Source: Nitrospirae bacterium RBG_13_39_12
GTDB lineage: Bacteria; Nitrospirota; Thermodesulfovibrionia; Thermodesulfovibrionales; SM23-35
Length of the DNA: 11,780 nucleotides
Reading direction: 5' to 3'
Assembly: GCA_001805125.1 (NCBI GenBank)
Contig: MHEF01000104.1
Location: 1-11,780, forward strand
Of the stretch, positions 1 to 7,375 are shown one piece after another. A program made the translations under genes and the position numbers. The number at the start of each line of letters is the position of its first letter. The stretch's first letter is position 1. The notes under the pieces are model-generated. The model ran no database searches. It worked only from the letters and a program-made list of their open reading frames with translations, and was not told the DNA's origin.

Positions 1-41
1 AAAATATCTCGTAAAGTAACTATTTTAGCCATATTATACAG

Positions 42-83
42 TTTCACTAATTCAACGTTGGGACAGTAGTGAAATCATATAAT
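42..83 (+). promoter_or_regulatory. promoter with overlapping inverted repeat (operator candidate)
   Basis: A perfect -10 hexamer TATAAT lies at 78-83; no good -35 hexamer is at the right distance. The -35 region is instead covered by an inverted repeat, TTTCACTA (42-49) and TAGTGAAA (67-74), an 8-bp perfect match. Its 17-nt centre contains a second palindrome, CAACGTTG (53-60). A weak -35 covered by nested dyads suggests a site bound by a repressor or activator that controls the small gene starting at 141. The predicted transcript start is near 90. This is read from sequence only. Confidence 0.4.
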
Positions 84-101
84 AAAACAAATTTCAGAGC
101 T

Positions 102-124
102 TAATTATTTCCCCCAAATAATTA
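102..124 (+). promoter_or_regulatory. 5'UTR hairpin next to the ribosome binding site
   Basis: TAATTATTT (102-110) and AAATAATTA (116-124) form a perfect 9-bp stem around a CCCCC loop. It ends one base before the AAAGG ribosome binding site (126-130) of the gene at 141. All stem pairs are A-U, so the hairpin is weak. It could tune ribosome access or transcript stability. There is no T-run after it, so a terminator is unlikely. Confidence 0.4.
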
Positions 125-140
125 TAAAGGTTGGTTAATT

Positions 141-332
141 TTGTTTGTAACAGTAATGTATAAAGACGGAAGAACCGGTATGGTAAAGCATGATCAACTT
201 GACGGTTTGATCTCTTCCAATAAAATAAAGAAGTTTCTCAGATCAGATGGATGGGTAAGTATTGGTGTTCATCGTATACGGAAAAAAGGCAAAAGAGGCT
301 ACAAAGGTCAAGAAAAACGACAGAACAAATAA
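141..332 (+). CDS. small GSU3473-like protein, function unknown
   Basis: A 63-residue, strongly basic protein with no signal peptide or membrane segment. It resembles the short family named after Geobacter GSU3473: an N-terminal strand (FVTVMYKDGR), a stretch of the type 'xxLxxLIxSxxIxKF', then LRSDGWVSIG (residues 33-42) and a basic tail. The family has no established function, and I assign it from memory of its pattern. The TTG start at 141 is preferred because AAAGG (126-130) lies 10 nt before it; the in-frame ATG at 156 has no ribosome binding site. The Lys/Arg-rich tail (residues 46-63) may be strain-specific. The last 25 bases overlap an epimerase remnant read on the other strand. An RNA- or DNA-binding role is possible from charge alone but not shown. 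Confidence 0.7.
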   Translation: MFVTVMYKDGRTGMVKHDQLDGLISSNKIKKFLRSDGWVSIGVHRIRKKGKRGYKGQEKRQNK

Positions 333-400
333 ATACTTAGCAAATATTGTGCAAGATATTGCCCGATAAAACCGCCTCCGCCGCTTATGAGTACTCTCAT
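308..400 (-). pseudogene. 5' remnant of an NAD-dependent epimerase/dehydratase (extended SDR)
   Basis: Read on the minus strand from ATG at 398-400, the first 21 codons give MRVLISGGGGFIGQYLAQYL followed by L. This is the opening beta-strand, the glycine-rich NAD(P)-binding loop (GGGGFIG, the TGGxGFIG motif) and the first helix of an extended short-chain dehydrogenase, typical of nucleotide-sugar epimerases and dehydratases. After about residue 21 the similarity ends, and the frame stops at TGA (308-310), giving only 30 residues against roughly 300 in the family. It starts 17 nt after the stop of the lipoprotein gene at 418, as a second operon gene would. It is therefore a truncated gene left by a deletion or rearrangement with a breakpoint near 310-345, or an assembly join. 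The ribosome binding site is weak. Confidence 0.7.
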
Positions 401-417
401 AGCTTTAACTCATTTCT

Positions 418-1434
418 TTAATGAGAAGGTACCCCTTTCATTTTGAATTTAACGGACGAGATGTTGTAGTCAATTCCGGCAGAATGTATTATACAATCCG
501 ATATCTCTCCTGAAAATATCCCTTCAGTATCCCCACTGTATGGAGAAGTTATATTGATAATGCAAAAGTCCTTAGGTGGAAATATCTGTCCTCCATCAGC
601 AATGAACTTAAAAATAGCGGTAAAGCCGTTTGCTGTTGTGCTTCCAATGTCAACTTTATCTTCGTCAAAAACACTGTAATTTTTTCCGTCAGCGTAATGT
701 TTACCTGTCTTAGTGGCGTCGAGTGTTATCTCGATTCTACGAGCGTTGCCAAATTCTTCTGCTTGCATCTGGAACTGTATCTCAGCCCTTTTGGGATTGT
801 TAAAACGTGTCTCTGAAATGAAACCGGTCTGCAATATGTATGTTTCTTGTACACCGTCTTTAACAATAACCGCTTCTCCCGTAGCTCCACCGGATGATTC
901 CTTTCCCTGATTATATGGCTGTGGCTGAGATAATCCCCCTTCCTGAGAAAGCGGAAGTGTATCCTCTTTTTTCTCAGACGTTTGAACCTGTGGACTGAAC
1001 ATCCCCATCTTCATTTCCCATTTCTCTTCATAAACCTTCCATTCCCCGTCTTCCTTGAGCAGATGCACAATACCTTGCATACTCCCGCCTTCAACTGCAG
1101 AAGAGACTGTAAGTGTAGCTGCGTTGCCCTCTACAGACGTTCCTGTAACAGTAACATCAGGAGGATAAAGTGCTCTTGCAATATCTAGCATACTTGACGC
1201 CTGCTCACTTTCAAGCTCATGGACTTTATCTTTTGCAACAAGTTTTTTTAACGTTTCCACATCACCTGACTTCATAGCATTTCTGTATTCCATATATGCT
1301 TTTTCCACATTCTCGTCTTTTTTTGAAAACATTCCTGAGATAAAATCACAACCTTCCGCAAATATCAAAAAAAAGGAAAAAGCAAATATAACGGCTACCT
1401 TCGTAATCGTTTTTACTTTAGCGCTCTTATTCAT
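418..1434 (-). CDS. lipoprotein with an NTF2-like (DUF4878-type) domain
   Basis: A 338-residue exported lipoprotein. ATG at 1434 is preferred because GGAGG lies 5 nt upstream; the in-frame GTG at 1446 would put that site inside the gene. Residues 1-29 are a basic N-terminus (MNKSAKVK), a hydrophobic core and a lipobox-like FAEGC with Cys29 as the lipidation site; Glu at -2 is unusual. Residues ~41-141 look like the small NTF2-fold domain of DUF4878 lipoproteins: a helix with YRNAMKSGDVETLKKLV, then strands ending in LLKEDGEWKVYEEKWE. A Ser/Gln/Pro/Gly-rich linker follows (about 150-186). The C-terminal ~150 residues are beta-rich with no recognised family. It is followed after 17 nt by the truncated epimerase at 400, so the original unit was probably cut. 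The substrate is unknown. Confidence 0.75.
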   Translation of the reverse strand: MNKSAKVKTITKVAVIFAFSFFLIFAEGCDFISGMFSKKDENVEKAYMEYRNAMKSGDVETLKKLVAKDKVHELESEQASSMLDIARALYPPDVTVTGTSVEGNAATLTVSSAVEGGSMQGIVHLLKEDGEWKVYEEKWEMKMGMFSPQVQTSEKKEDTLPLSQEGGLSQPQPYNQGKESSGGATGEAVIVKDGVQETYILQTGFISETRFNNPKRAEIQFQMQAEEFGNARRIEITLDATKTGKHYADGKNYSVFDEDKVDIGSTTANGFTAIFKFIADGGQIFPPKDFCIINITSPYSGDTEGIFSGEISDCIIHSAGIDYNISSVKFKMKGVPSH

Positions 1435-1632
1435 TTTTGCCTCCACAAATATACTTATTTATACTTGCAAATTATCAATTTAATTAAAATCTTATCACAA
1501 TATGCAGTTTAAATATAGGTAACATTTGCTCTTTAGCCCAATAGTATTCAGCCAACAAAAGATTTACTCATATGGCTTTTTATTACGGAAGAAGTATTTT
1601 TTAATTTTCTTGAATAATATTAATAATATTTC

Positions 1633-2457
1633 ATGTATATTAATTGTATGAGGATCATTTTGTCGACATTTTCTATGCTGATTCTTCTCAATGTATGGAT
1701 TACGTTATCCAACGGTGAAACAGGAAATACAAAAAATGATTCACCCAATGTGCCTGTTCTTATCTATCACCGCTTCGGTCCAGTTGTTGCAGACAATATG
1801 ACAGTTACTACAAATGTTTTTGAATCTCAAATTAAATATCTCATTGATAATGGATATGAAGTTATACCGCTCAGAAAGTTAGTTGATTATTATCTAAAAA
1901 AAGGTCACCTGCCCTCTGGCCGTTTAGTGGTAATTACTGCTGATGATGGACATAAATCTGTTTATACTGACATGCTCCCCATAGTAAAGAAATATCATAT
2001 ACCGGTAACGCTATTTTTATACCCTTCTGCCATATCTAATGCACCATATGCTATGACATGGGAACAATTAAGGGAAATCAAAAAAACAGGTTTTTTTGAT
2101 TTCCAGTCACATTCATACTGGCACCCTAACTTCAAAAAAGAGAGAACTGTTTTAAAACCAGATGAATATGAAAAGTTTGTAAACATGCAGTTTAAAAAAT
2201 CAAAAGAAAAATTGGAGAAGGAGCTGGGCACCAGGGTAGATTTTCTTGCATGGCCCTTTGGCATCTATAACGATGAGCTTATATTTAAAGCTGTCGAGGC
2301 GGGATATATAGCAGGGTTTACCATGGAAAGACGTCATACAAGCAACCATGATAATATCATGTTACTTCCCCGTTATCTAATGACCGATTCAGATAAGGGG
2401 AATAAATTTGGGAGGATTCTTGCTGGAAAGCCATCACAACGTAATTCCAGCAATTAA
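1633..2457 (+). CDS. PgaB-like polysaccharide deacetylase (NodB domain)
   Basis: A 274-residue carbohydrate esterase of family 4. These enzymes remove N- or O-acetyl groups from polysaccharides using a divalent metal. The N-terminus, hydrophobic at about residues 7-26, is a signal peptide, so it acts outside the cytoplasm. Visible motifs are the entry strand PVLIYHRF (41-48), motif 1 TADDG (102-106) with base Asp104 and metal ligand Asp105, motif 2 HSYWHP (160-165) with metal ligands His160 and His164, and motif 3 WPFG (207-210). The wording of motif 1 and of the region after it (DDGHKSVYTDMLPIVKKY) is closest to the deacetylase half of PgaB-type proteins, which act on poly-N-acetylglucosamine. 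The usual TFDD is TADD here. Start ATG 1633 or 1648; neither has a clear ribosome binding site. It lies 169 nt before a glycoside hydrolase, which recalls the deacetylase-hydrolase layout of PgaB. Confidence 0.88.
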   Translation: MYINCMRIILSTFSMLILLNVWITLSNGETGNTKNDSPNVPVLIYHRFGPVVADNMTVTTNVFESQIKYLIDNGYEVIPLRKLVDYYLKKGHLPSGRLVVITADDGHKSVYTDMLPIVKKYHIPVTLFLYPSAISNAPYAMTWEQLREIKKTGFFDFQSHSYWHPNFKKERTVLKPDEYEKFVNMQFKKSKEKLEKELGTRVDFLAWPFGIYNDELIFKAVEAGYIAGFTMERRHTSNHDNIMLLPRYLMTDSDKGNKFGRILAGKPSQRNSSN

Positions 2458-2497
2458 GATAATTGCTTATTACTTCATGTTAAAATCTTTGCAATCT

Positions 2498-2525
2498 CAA
2501 AAGCGGTAAAGCAAAAGCGGTAAAG
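2498..2525. repeat. 14-bp tandem duplication
   Basis: CAAAAGCGGTAAAG occurs twice without a gap (2498-2511 and 2512-2525), between the deacetylase gene and the DUF4015 hydrolase gene. Two copies only; probably a replication slip. A role as a paired binding site upstream of the next gene cannot be excluded. Confidence 0.6.
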
Positions 2526-2626
2526 CTTGATTCTTGAAGAAAATAAGTTTATCTTATATATATTTTACATTTAAATGAGGTCAAATTTAAAGCTGCAGAT
2601 GCTGCTATGGTATTCTTATGGTGATT

Positions 2627-3979
2627 ATGGAAAAAAGATATAAATATTGCATAATCATTTTATTTATTATGCTCTTTCTATCAATCCCCATTTGTTCAAT
2701 GGGTCTTACCGTAGGCTATACAACCGGAAAAGTTGTCGACATTTTCACTAAAAATCCTATAAAAGAAGCCCTCGTTACCATCAACACTGATGTTGTGCTG
2801 ACAGATGAAGAAGGCACTTTTTCGATCAAAACCTCAGGAGATAAATTAGCGGTAAGAGCTTACGGATACATGAGGACAGAGCAGAAGATACCCATGACCC
2901 TTGTTATCTCACCGACTATCAGTATACCTGTTCTGATAGAGTTAGTACCTTTCACACCAAAAGCCCTTTATCTTACTGTCTTTGGTATTGGTGATAATAC
3001 CCTGCGAGGTTCCGCACTTAAGCTTATAGATGAGACAGAGCTCAATTCACTTGTTATCGATGTCAAGGGTGATCGGGGCATAGTAAATTACAGGAGCTCA
3101 GTCCCTGTTGTCTCTGAAATAGGCTCCAGACTGATAATCATAAAAGATTTGAAGGGGATGATTAAATCATTAAAAGAAAAAGGTATATATACGATCGCAC
3201 GTATTGTTGTGTTTAAAGATAATCCACTTGCCCTGGCAAAGCCTGACCTCGCATTAAAGACCAGGAACGGAGAAATATGGAATGATAAAGAAGGGCTAGC
3301 CTGGGTAAATCCATTTAAAAAAGAAGTATGGGATTATAATATTGATATTGCGATAGAAGCCGCTCAATCCGGATTTGATGAAATACAATTCGACTATGTC
3401 AGGTTTCCAGATGAGGACGGTCTTGAGTTTTCTATGCCTAACACAGAGGAGAACAGGGTAAAAGCTATCACCGGATTTCTCGCAGAAGCACGTAAGAGGT
3501 TGACACCTTACAATGTCTTTCTTGCTGCTGATATTTTCGGTTATGTATTCTGGAACCTCAATGACACATATATAGGACAAAAACTCGAAGAGCTTTCCCT
3601 AATGCTTGATTATACATCTCCGATGCTCTACCCTTCAGGTTTTAGATACGGAATACCGGGTTATAGAAACCCTGTTGCATCTCCATATAAAATAATCTAT
3701 CTTACACTTAACAGGGGACGGGAACGCTCTGAACTTCCACCAATCCGATTCCGTCCCTGGCTTCAGGCGTTCAGAGATTATGCTTTCGACAAAAGACATT
3801 TCACAGGTCAGGAAATAAGAGACCAAATAGACGCTGCTGAAAAATTTGGTTCTAACGGATGGATGCTATGGAATCCCCGCAACATTTATACCAAAGACGG
3901 TCTTAAAAAGAATGATGACAATGATAAATTACTTGGTATGCAGATGCAATACTTATTTAAAAAGAAAGACATATTTTGA
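2627..3979 (+). CDS. exported glycoside hydrolase-like protein, DUF4015 (COG1306)
   Basis: A 450-residue protein. ATG 2627 is preferred over ATG 2618 because GGTGAT, matching the end of the 16S rRNA complement, sits just before it. Residues ~5-27 are a signal peptide. Residues ~30-100 form a carboxypeptidase-regulatory-like beta-sandwich (TTGKVVDIFTKNPIKEALVT and TDEEGTFSIK are typical). From about 111 to 427 is the DUF4015 TIM barrel: ALYLTVFGIG, ELNSLVIDVKGDRG, GIYTIARIVVFKD, the conserved block GLAWVNPFKKEVWDYN, FDEIQFDYVRFP (250-261) with the acidic residues expected at the active site, YTSPMLYPSGF, and GWMLWNPRNIY near the end. The family is classed as putative glycosyl hydrolases; substrate not established. 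Its place beside a PgaB-like deacetylase and before a muramidase fusion suggests an amino-sugar polymer, such as an exopolysaccharide or peptidoglycan. Confidence 0.85.
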   Translation: MEKRYKYCIIILFIMLFLSIPICSMGLTVGYTTGKVVDIFTKNPIKEALVTINTDVVLTDEEGTFSIKTSGDKLAVRAYGYMRTEQKIPMTLVISPTISIPVLIELVPFTPKALYLTVFGIGDNTLRGSALKLIDETELNSLVIDVKGDRGIVNYRSSVPVVSEIGSRLIIIKDLKGMIKSLKEKGIYTIARIVVFKDNPLALAKPDLALKTRNGEIWNDKEGLAWVNPFKKEVWDYNIDIAIEAAQSGFDEIQFDYVRFPDEDGLEFSMPNTEENRVKAITGFLAEARKRLTPYNVFLAADIFGYVFWNLNDTYIGQKLEELSLMLDYTSPMLYPSGFRYGIPGYRNPVASPYKIIYLTLNRGRERSELPPIRFRPWLQAFRDYAFDKRHFTGQEIRDQIDAAEKFGSNGWMLWNPRNIYTKDGLKKNDDNDKLLGMQMQYLFKKKDIF

Positions 3980-4089
3980 ATGGTCTACTATATTAAAACA
4001 GATGTAAATCAAAAATGATTGAAATGTTTTTTGTATGTATAACAGAAAGTTGACTATATGATTATAACGTTGAAATATCAGAAGGGTAA

Positions 4090-6495
4090 ATGACTGTAAA
4101 ACGTTTGGGTTTTTTAGGTTTAATATTAATATTACTTTTTCTCTCAGCCCAGTTTTTAGCTTCTTCGCCATCAACACAGTATACAGAAAAACCATTGCAG
4201 AAACTTAGTAAAGAACAACTTGCACCCATCGAAGATATCGTTGAAAAAGCAATAAGTAAAAGCCAGATACCAGGCGCTGTTGTTATTGTTGGAACACAGG
4301 AGAATATAGTTTACCGCAAGGCTTTTGGAAAACGATCGCTCAAGCCTAAAAAACTGCTCATGACTGAAGATACAATCTTTGACCTTTCATCCCTCACCAA
4401 GGTAATTGCAACGGCAACTGCCCTGATGCAACTGGTAGAAAAGGGTAAACTACGCCTCGATGATCCTGTAACAAAATACTGGCCTGAGTTCAAAGCCAAT
4501 GATAAAGAAAATATCACAGTACGTTCACTGCTAACACATTATTCAGGACTCCAGCCAGACCTTGATTTAAAGACAAACTGGTCTGGCTATAAAACAGCGC
4601 TCAGTAAAATCATAGCAGAAAAACCTCAGTTTCAACCCGGGACACGTTTTGTTTACAGTGATATAAATTTTTTAGTCCTGAGCGAACTTGTCAGGCGGAT
4701 CTCAGGGAAGACAATAGACGTATACTGCGAAGAGAATATCTTCAAGCCCCTTGGGATGAAAGATACGGTCTTCAATCCTCCACCTTCAATGCGCACTCGC
4801 ATAGCACCCACAGAGTATAAACCCCACAGCAGTATGATGCTGTGGGGAGAAGTTCACGATCCTACTGCACAGAGAACAGGTGGAATTGCAGGACATGCAG
4901 GTCTTTTCTCAACAGCCGATGACCTTTCTGTTTTTGCGCAGATGATGCTCGGAGGAGGAAACTTTAAAGGTGTTAAAATTCTAAGCCCGCTTATGGTTGA
5001 GAAGATGACAACTCCTCAGACTCCTCCGGGTAAGATGGTTATTCGCGGACTTGGCTGGGACATTGACTCGCCTTTTTCCTCGAACCGCGGCGTGTTGTTC
5101 CCGGTTGGTTCTTATGGTCACACAGGCTATACCGGCACCTCAATCTGGATTGATCCTGTTTCGAAGACTTATATAATCATCCTGACCAACAGAGTCCACC
5201 CTTATGGCAGAGGAGACGCTGTTCCTCTGCGTTCAGGTATCTCAACACTTGTCGCTTCTGCACTCGGACCTGTTTCTTCCGAACAGGTTCTTGCAAGCCG
5301 CCTTTCTCTGACAGGTTATTTCGAGCTCATGAAAAGTTACCAAATAGAAAGCTTTCGAAATGGCAAGGTACAGACAGGAATAGACGTTCTTAAAGATGAA
5401 AATTTTACACCACTCGCCGGTCTACGTGTTGGGCTGATTACCAACCACTCAGGTATTGACTCTGACGGGAAACGTACGATAGACCTTTTACATAAGGCAA
5501 AGCGATTGAAGCTCGTGTCTATTTTCACCCCTGAGCACGGTCTTTCCGGAAAAGAGGATAAAATCTCCAAGGTCAATTCCATCCGTGACCCTGAAACAGG
5601 CTTGCCTGTTTACAGTTTATACGCTGAAGTTGACCGTCCCACAGATAAAATGCTGAAAGGTCTTGACGCAATTGTTTTTGACATCCAGGATGCCGGAGTC
5701 CGCTTCTATACTTATATAACCACAATGGGCTATGCATTGGAAATAGCTTCCAAAAAAAGAATAAAGTTCTTTGTCCTTGACCGTCCAAACCCGATTACCG
5801 GTTCAGTCGTCCAGGGACCTGTTATGGACATTGACCTGAAGACATTTGCCGGCTGTTTCCCACTTCCGGTCAGGCACGGTATGACAGTGGGAGAACTTGC
5901 AAAAATGTTTAATGCTGAAAATAATTTCAGAGCTGAACTTCATGTAATCAAGATGCGCGGTTATAAGCGGACCGACTGGTATGACGAGACAAGCCTTCAG
6001 TGGGTAAACCCATCCCCTAACCTGCGCACTTTGACAGAGGCTGTCCTTTATCCCGGGGTAGCTATGGCAGAAGGTGCAAACGTAAGTGTCGGCCGTGGAA
6101 CTGACACGCCCTTCGAGCTTCTCGGCGCTCCTTGGATCAATGCAAAAAAACTTTCTGATTACCTAAACAACCGTAAAATTCAGGGAGTCCGATTTATGCC
6201 AATAGACTTTACACCCAGCAGCAATCTTTTTAAAAATGAAATGTGCCACGGAATACAGATTATCCTGATAGACCGTCAGGCACTCGACCCTACAGCAATG
6301 GGTATTGAAATCATATCAGCACTCTATAAACTTTTCCCCGAAGATTTTCAGATTGATAAGACAATTTACCTAATCGGCTCGCATAAAGTACTGCAGTCTA
6401 TAAAAGAAAGTCGTAACCCTGAATCCATAGTGTCCGAATGGCAGGAACAGCTCGAATTGTTCCGCAAGTTGCGCTCGAAATACTTACTCTATTAG
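4090..6495 (+). CDS. exported fusion: beta-lactamase-like serine hydrolase (AmiE-like) + exo-N-acetylmuramidase NamZ (DUF1343)
   Basis: An 801-residue two-domain enzyme with a clear signal peptide (about residues 5-25) and a ribosome binding site GAAGGG just upstream of ATG 4090. Residues ~45-395 are a class C beta-lactamase/esterase fold with nucleophile Ser101 in SLTK (101-104), Tyr189 in YSD (189-191, in place of the usual YxN) and HTG (344-346, in place of KTG). Residues ~423-800 are DUF1343: LRVGLITNHSGI, FTPEHG (Glu482 is the likely catalytic acid), FDIQDAGVRFYTYI, VLDRPNPI, WVNPSPNLRT, YPGV and GRGTDTPFE. DUF1343 is the GH171 exo-muramidase NamZ (YbbC of B. subtilis), which removes terminal MurNAc. 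In B. subtilis a beta-lactamase-like amidase, AmiE (YbbE), is encoded beside it. The fusion suggests stepwise removal of peptide and then MurNAc in the periplasm. The first domain could instead be a DD-peptidase or esterase. Confidence 0.9.
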   Translation: MTVKRLGFLGLILILLFLSAQFLASSPSTQYTEKPLQKLSKEQLAPIEDIVEKAISKSQIPGAVVIVGTQENIVYRKAFGKRSLKPKKLLMTEDTIFDLSSLTKVIATATALMQLVEKGKLRLDDPVTKYWPEFKANDKENITVRSLLTHYSGLQPDLDLKTNWSGYKTALSKIIAEKPQFQPGTRFVYSDINFLVLSELVRRISGKTIDVYCEENIFKPLGMKDTVFNPPPSMRTRIAPTEYKPHSSMMLWGEVHDPTAQRTGGIAGHAGLFSTADDLSVFAQMMLGGGNFKGVKILSPLMVEKMTTPQTPPGKMVIRGLGWDIDSPFSSNRGVLFPVGSYGHTGYTGTSIWIDPVSKTYIIILTNRVHPYGRGDAVPLRSGISTLVASALGPVSSEQVLASRLSLTGYFELMKSYQIESFRNGKVQTGIDVLKDENFTPLAGLRVGLITNHSGIDSDGKRTIDLLHKAKRLKLVSIFTPEHGLSGKEDKISKVNSIRDPETGLPVYSLYAEVDRPTDKMLKGLDAIVFDIQDAGVRFYTYITTMGYALEIASKKRIKFFVLDRPNPITGSVVQGPVMDIDLKTFAGCFPLPVRHGMTVGELAKMFNAENNFRAELHVIKMRGYKRTDWYDETSLQWVNPSPNLRTLTEAVLYPGVAMAEGANVSVGRGTDTPFELLGAPWINAKKLSDYLNNRKIQGVRFMPIDFTPSSNLFKNEMCHGIQIILIDRQALDPTAMGIEIISALYKLFPEDFQIDKTIYLIGSHKVLQSIKESRNPESIVSEWQEQLELFRKLRSKYLLY

Positions 6496-6534
6496 AAAGC
6501 CTCTCATGTTTTTTCTACAAAGCTTCCAATATGC

Positions 6535-7206
6535 TCAGTGTTGTTTTTCCCACGAAACAGCTTTTTCATATTTTTCGAAGAGGCGCTCTCTTCTTTTGAA
6601 TTCAGAAGAATGAATTGACCTTTTCCTGTTTTTATCTTCCTTATGAAGATCAGCATGGAGCATTTCATGGTATACAACGAACTTGACAAAATAATGCGGG
6701 ACATTTTTTTTGTCCAGTACTGGGTTGATTCTTATAGTATTATTACTCCTGCTGTAACTGCCGAGTGTGCGGTTCTTGACAGTCCAGCGGTAACTCTTTT
6801 TCCCCCATGCTATTGGCGCAGAAATCTTCCCGCCAAAATATTTATTGTTAAGGGAAACGAATATTTCTCTCAGGTTGTGATATCTGCCCTGTGTAATTCC
6901 CGTACTTGCTGTTCTGTAAGGCTTATTTCTGAGATATCTTTCGTTCTCTTTAATGAACGTTGTGATTAAGGGTGTCCTGCCTTTCCTTTTTTTTATAAAT
7001 TCAGTCACTTCCTCTAAAACATCATCTCCTGCGTGCATAAACATCCAATGCAGCCTTACGAAAAACTTTTTCCCTCTTCCCTTAACAGAAAGTATGCTTG
7101 TTGTATTATCTGTAATAGTCAGAGAAACGTTTTTGCCTGTAGCATTCTCAATAAAATGCCTTAAACTATCTTTATTGTTCTCTGAAAACAAGCCTAACTG
7201 AAACAT
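6535..7206 (-). CDS. SprT-like zinc metallopeptidase
   Basis: A 223-residue cytoplasmic protein (no signal peptide). The C-terminal half (about 105-210) is a SprT/WSS1-type minimal zincin: a helix NLREIFVSLNNKYF (111-124), a strand with IAWGKK, IRINPVLD, then VVYHEMLH with HExxH at 180-184 (ligands His180 and His184, catalytic Glu181) and a third ligand His199 in HSSEF, the HxxEF signature of SprT-like and YgjP-like proteins. The N-terminal ~95 residues (VRLHWMFMHAGDDVLEEVTEFI) look like the leader domain seen in longer bacterial SprT-like proteins. Members studied in eukaryotes (SPRTN, Wss1) cut DNA-protein crosslinks; the bacterial role is poorly known. It is convergent with the muramidase fusion (39 nt apart) and probably its own transcription unit. 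The ribosome binding site AAGAGA is weak and distant. Confidence 0.82.
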   Translation of the reverse strand: MFQLGLFSENNKDSLRHFIENATGKNVSLTITDNTTSILSVKGRGKKFFVRLHWMFMHAGDDVLEEVTEFIKKRKGRTPLITTFIKENERYLRNKPYRTASTGITQGRYHNLREIFVSLNNKYFGGKISAPIAWGKKSYRWTVKNRTLGSYSRSNNTIRINPVLDKKNVPHYFVKFVVYHEMLHADLHKEDKNRKRSIHSSEFKRRERLFEKYEKAVSWEKQH

Positions 7207-7375
7207 AATTGATAGTTCTCTTATATATGAATTATTTACTGCATGTAAAGAGCTTCAAGTATTAAGGAATATTTTATTTCTAATGTTGTATTCTATATTA
7301 TAAAATAAACAAAGTTAAAATCTTGTCTCCATCTGAATCCCTGATTTGATTTAAAACAGAATGGTTTGGTAAATA

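Noticed and set aside
713..1188. Two + strand frames of 65-68 codons opposite the lipoprotein gene.
   Set aside because: They lie fully antisense to a well-supported gene with signal peptide and ribosome binding site, and show no protein-family features.
1560..1632. AT-rich stretch with repeated TAATAT before the deacetylase gene as a replication origin or binding array.
   Set aside because: No regular unit or DnaA-like boxes; simple AT-rich intergenic sequence.
4021..4090. TTGACT near 4051 as the -35 box of a promoter for the muramidase fusion.
   Set aside because: At 17-18 bp only AAATAT or AATATC is present, too poor a -10 to support a call.
4090..6495. Reading the beta-lactamase-like domain as an antibiotic resistance gene.
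   Set aside because: Fusion to NamZ and the YSD/HTG variants fit a cell-wall salvage hydrolase much better than a true beta-lactamase.
6643..7201. Two + strand frames opposite the SprT-like gene.
   Set aside because: Antisense shadows; the minus strand carries the complete HExxH and HxxEF zinc site.
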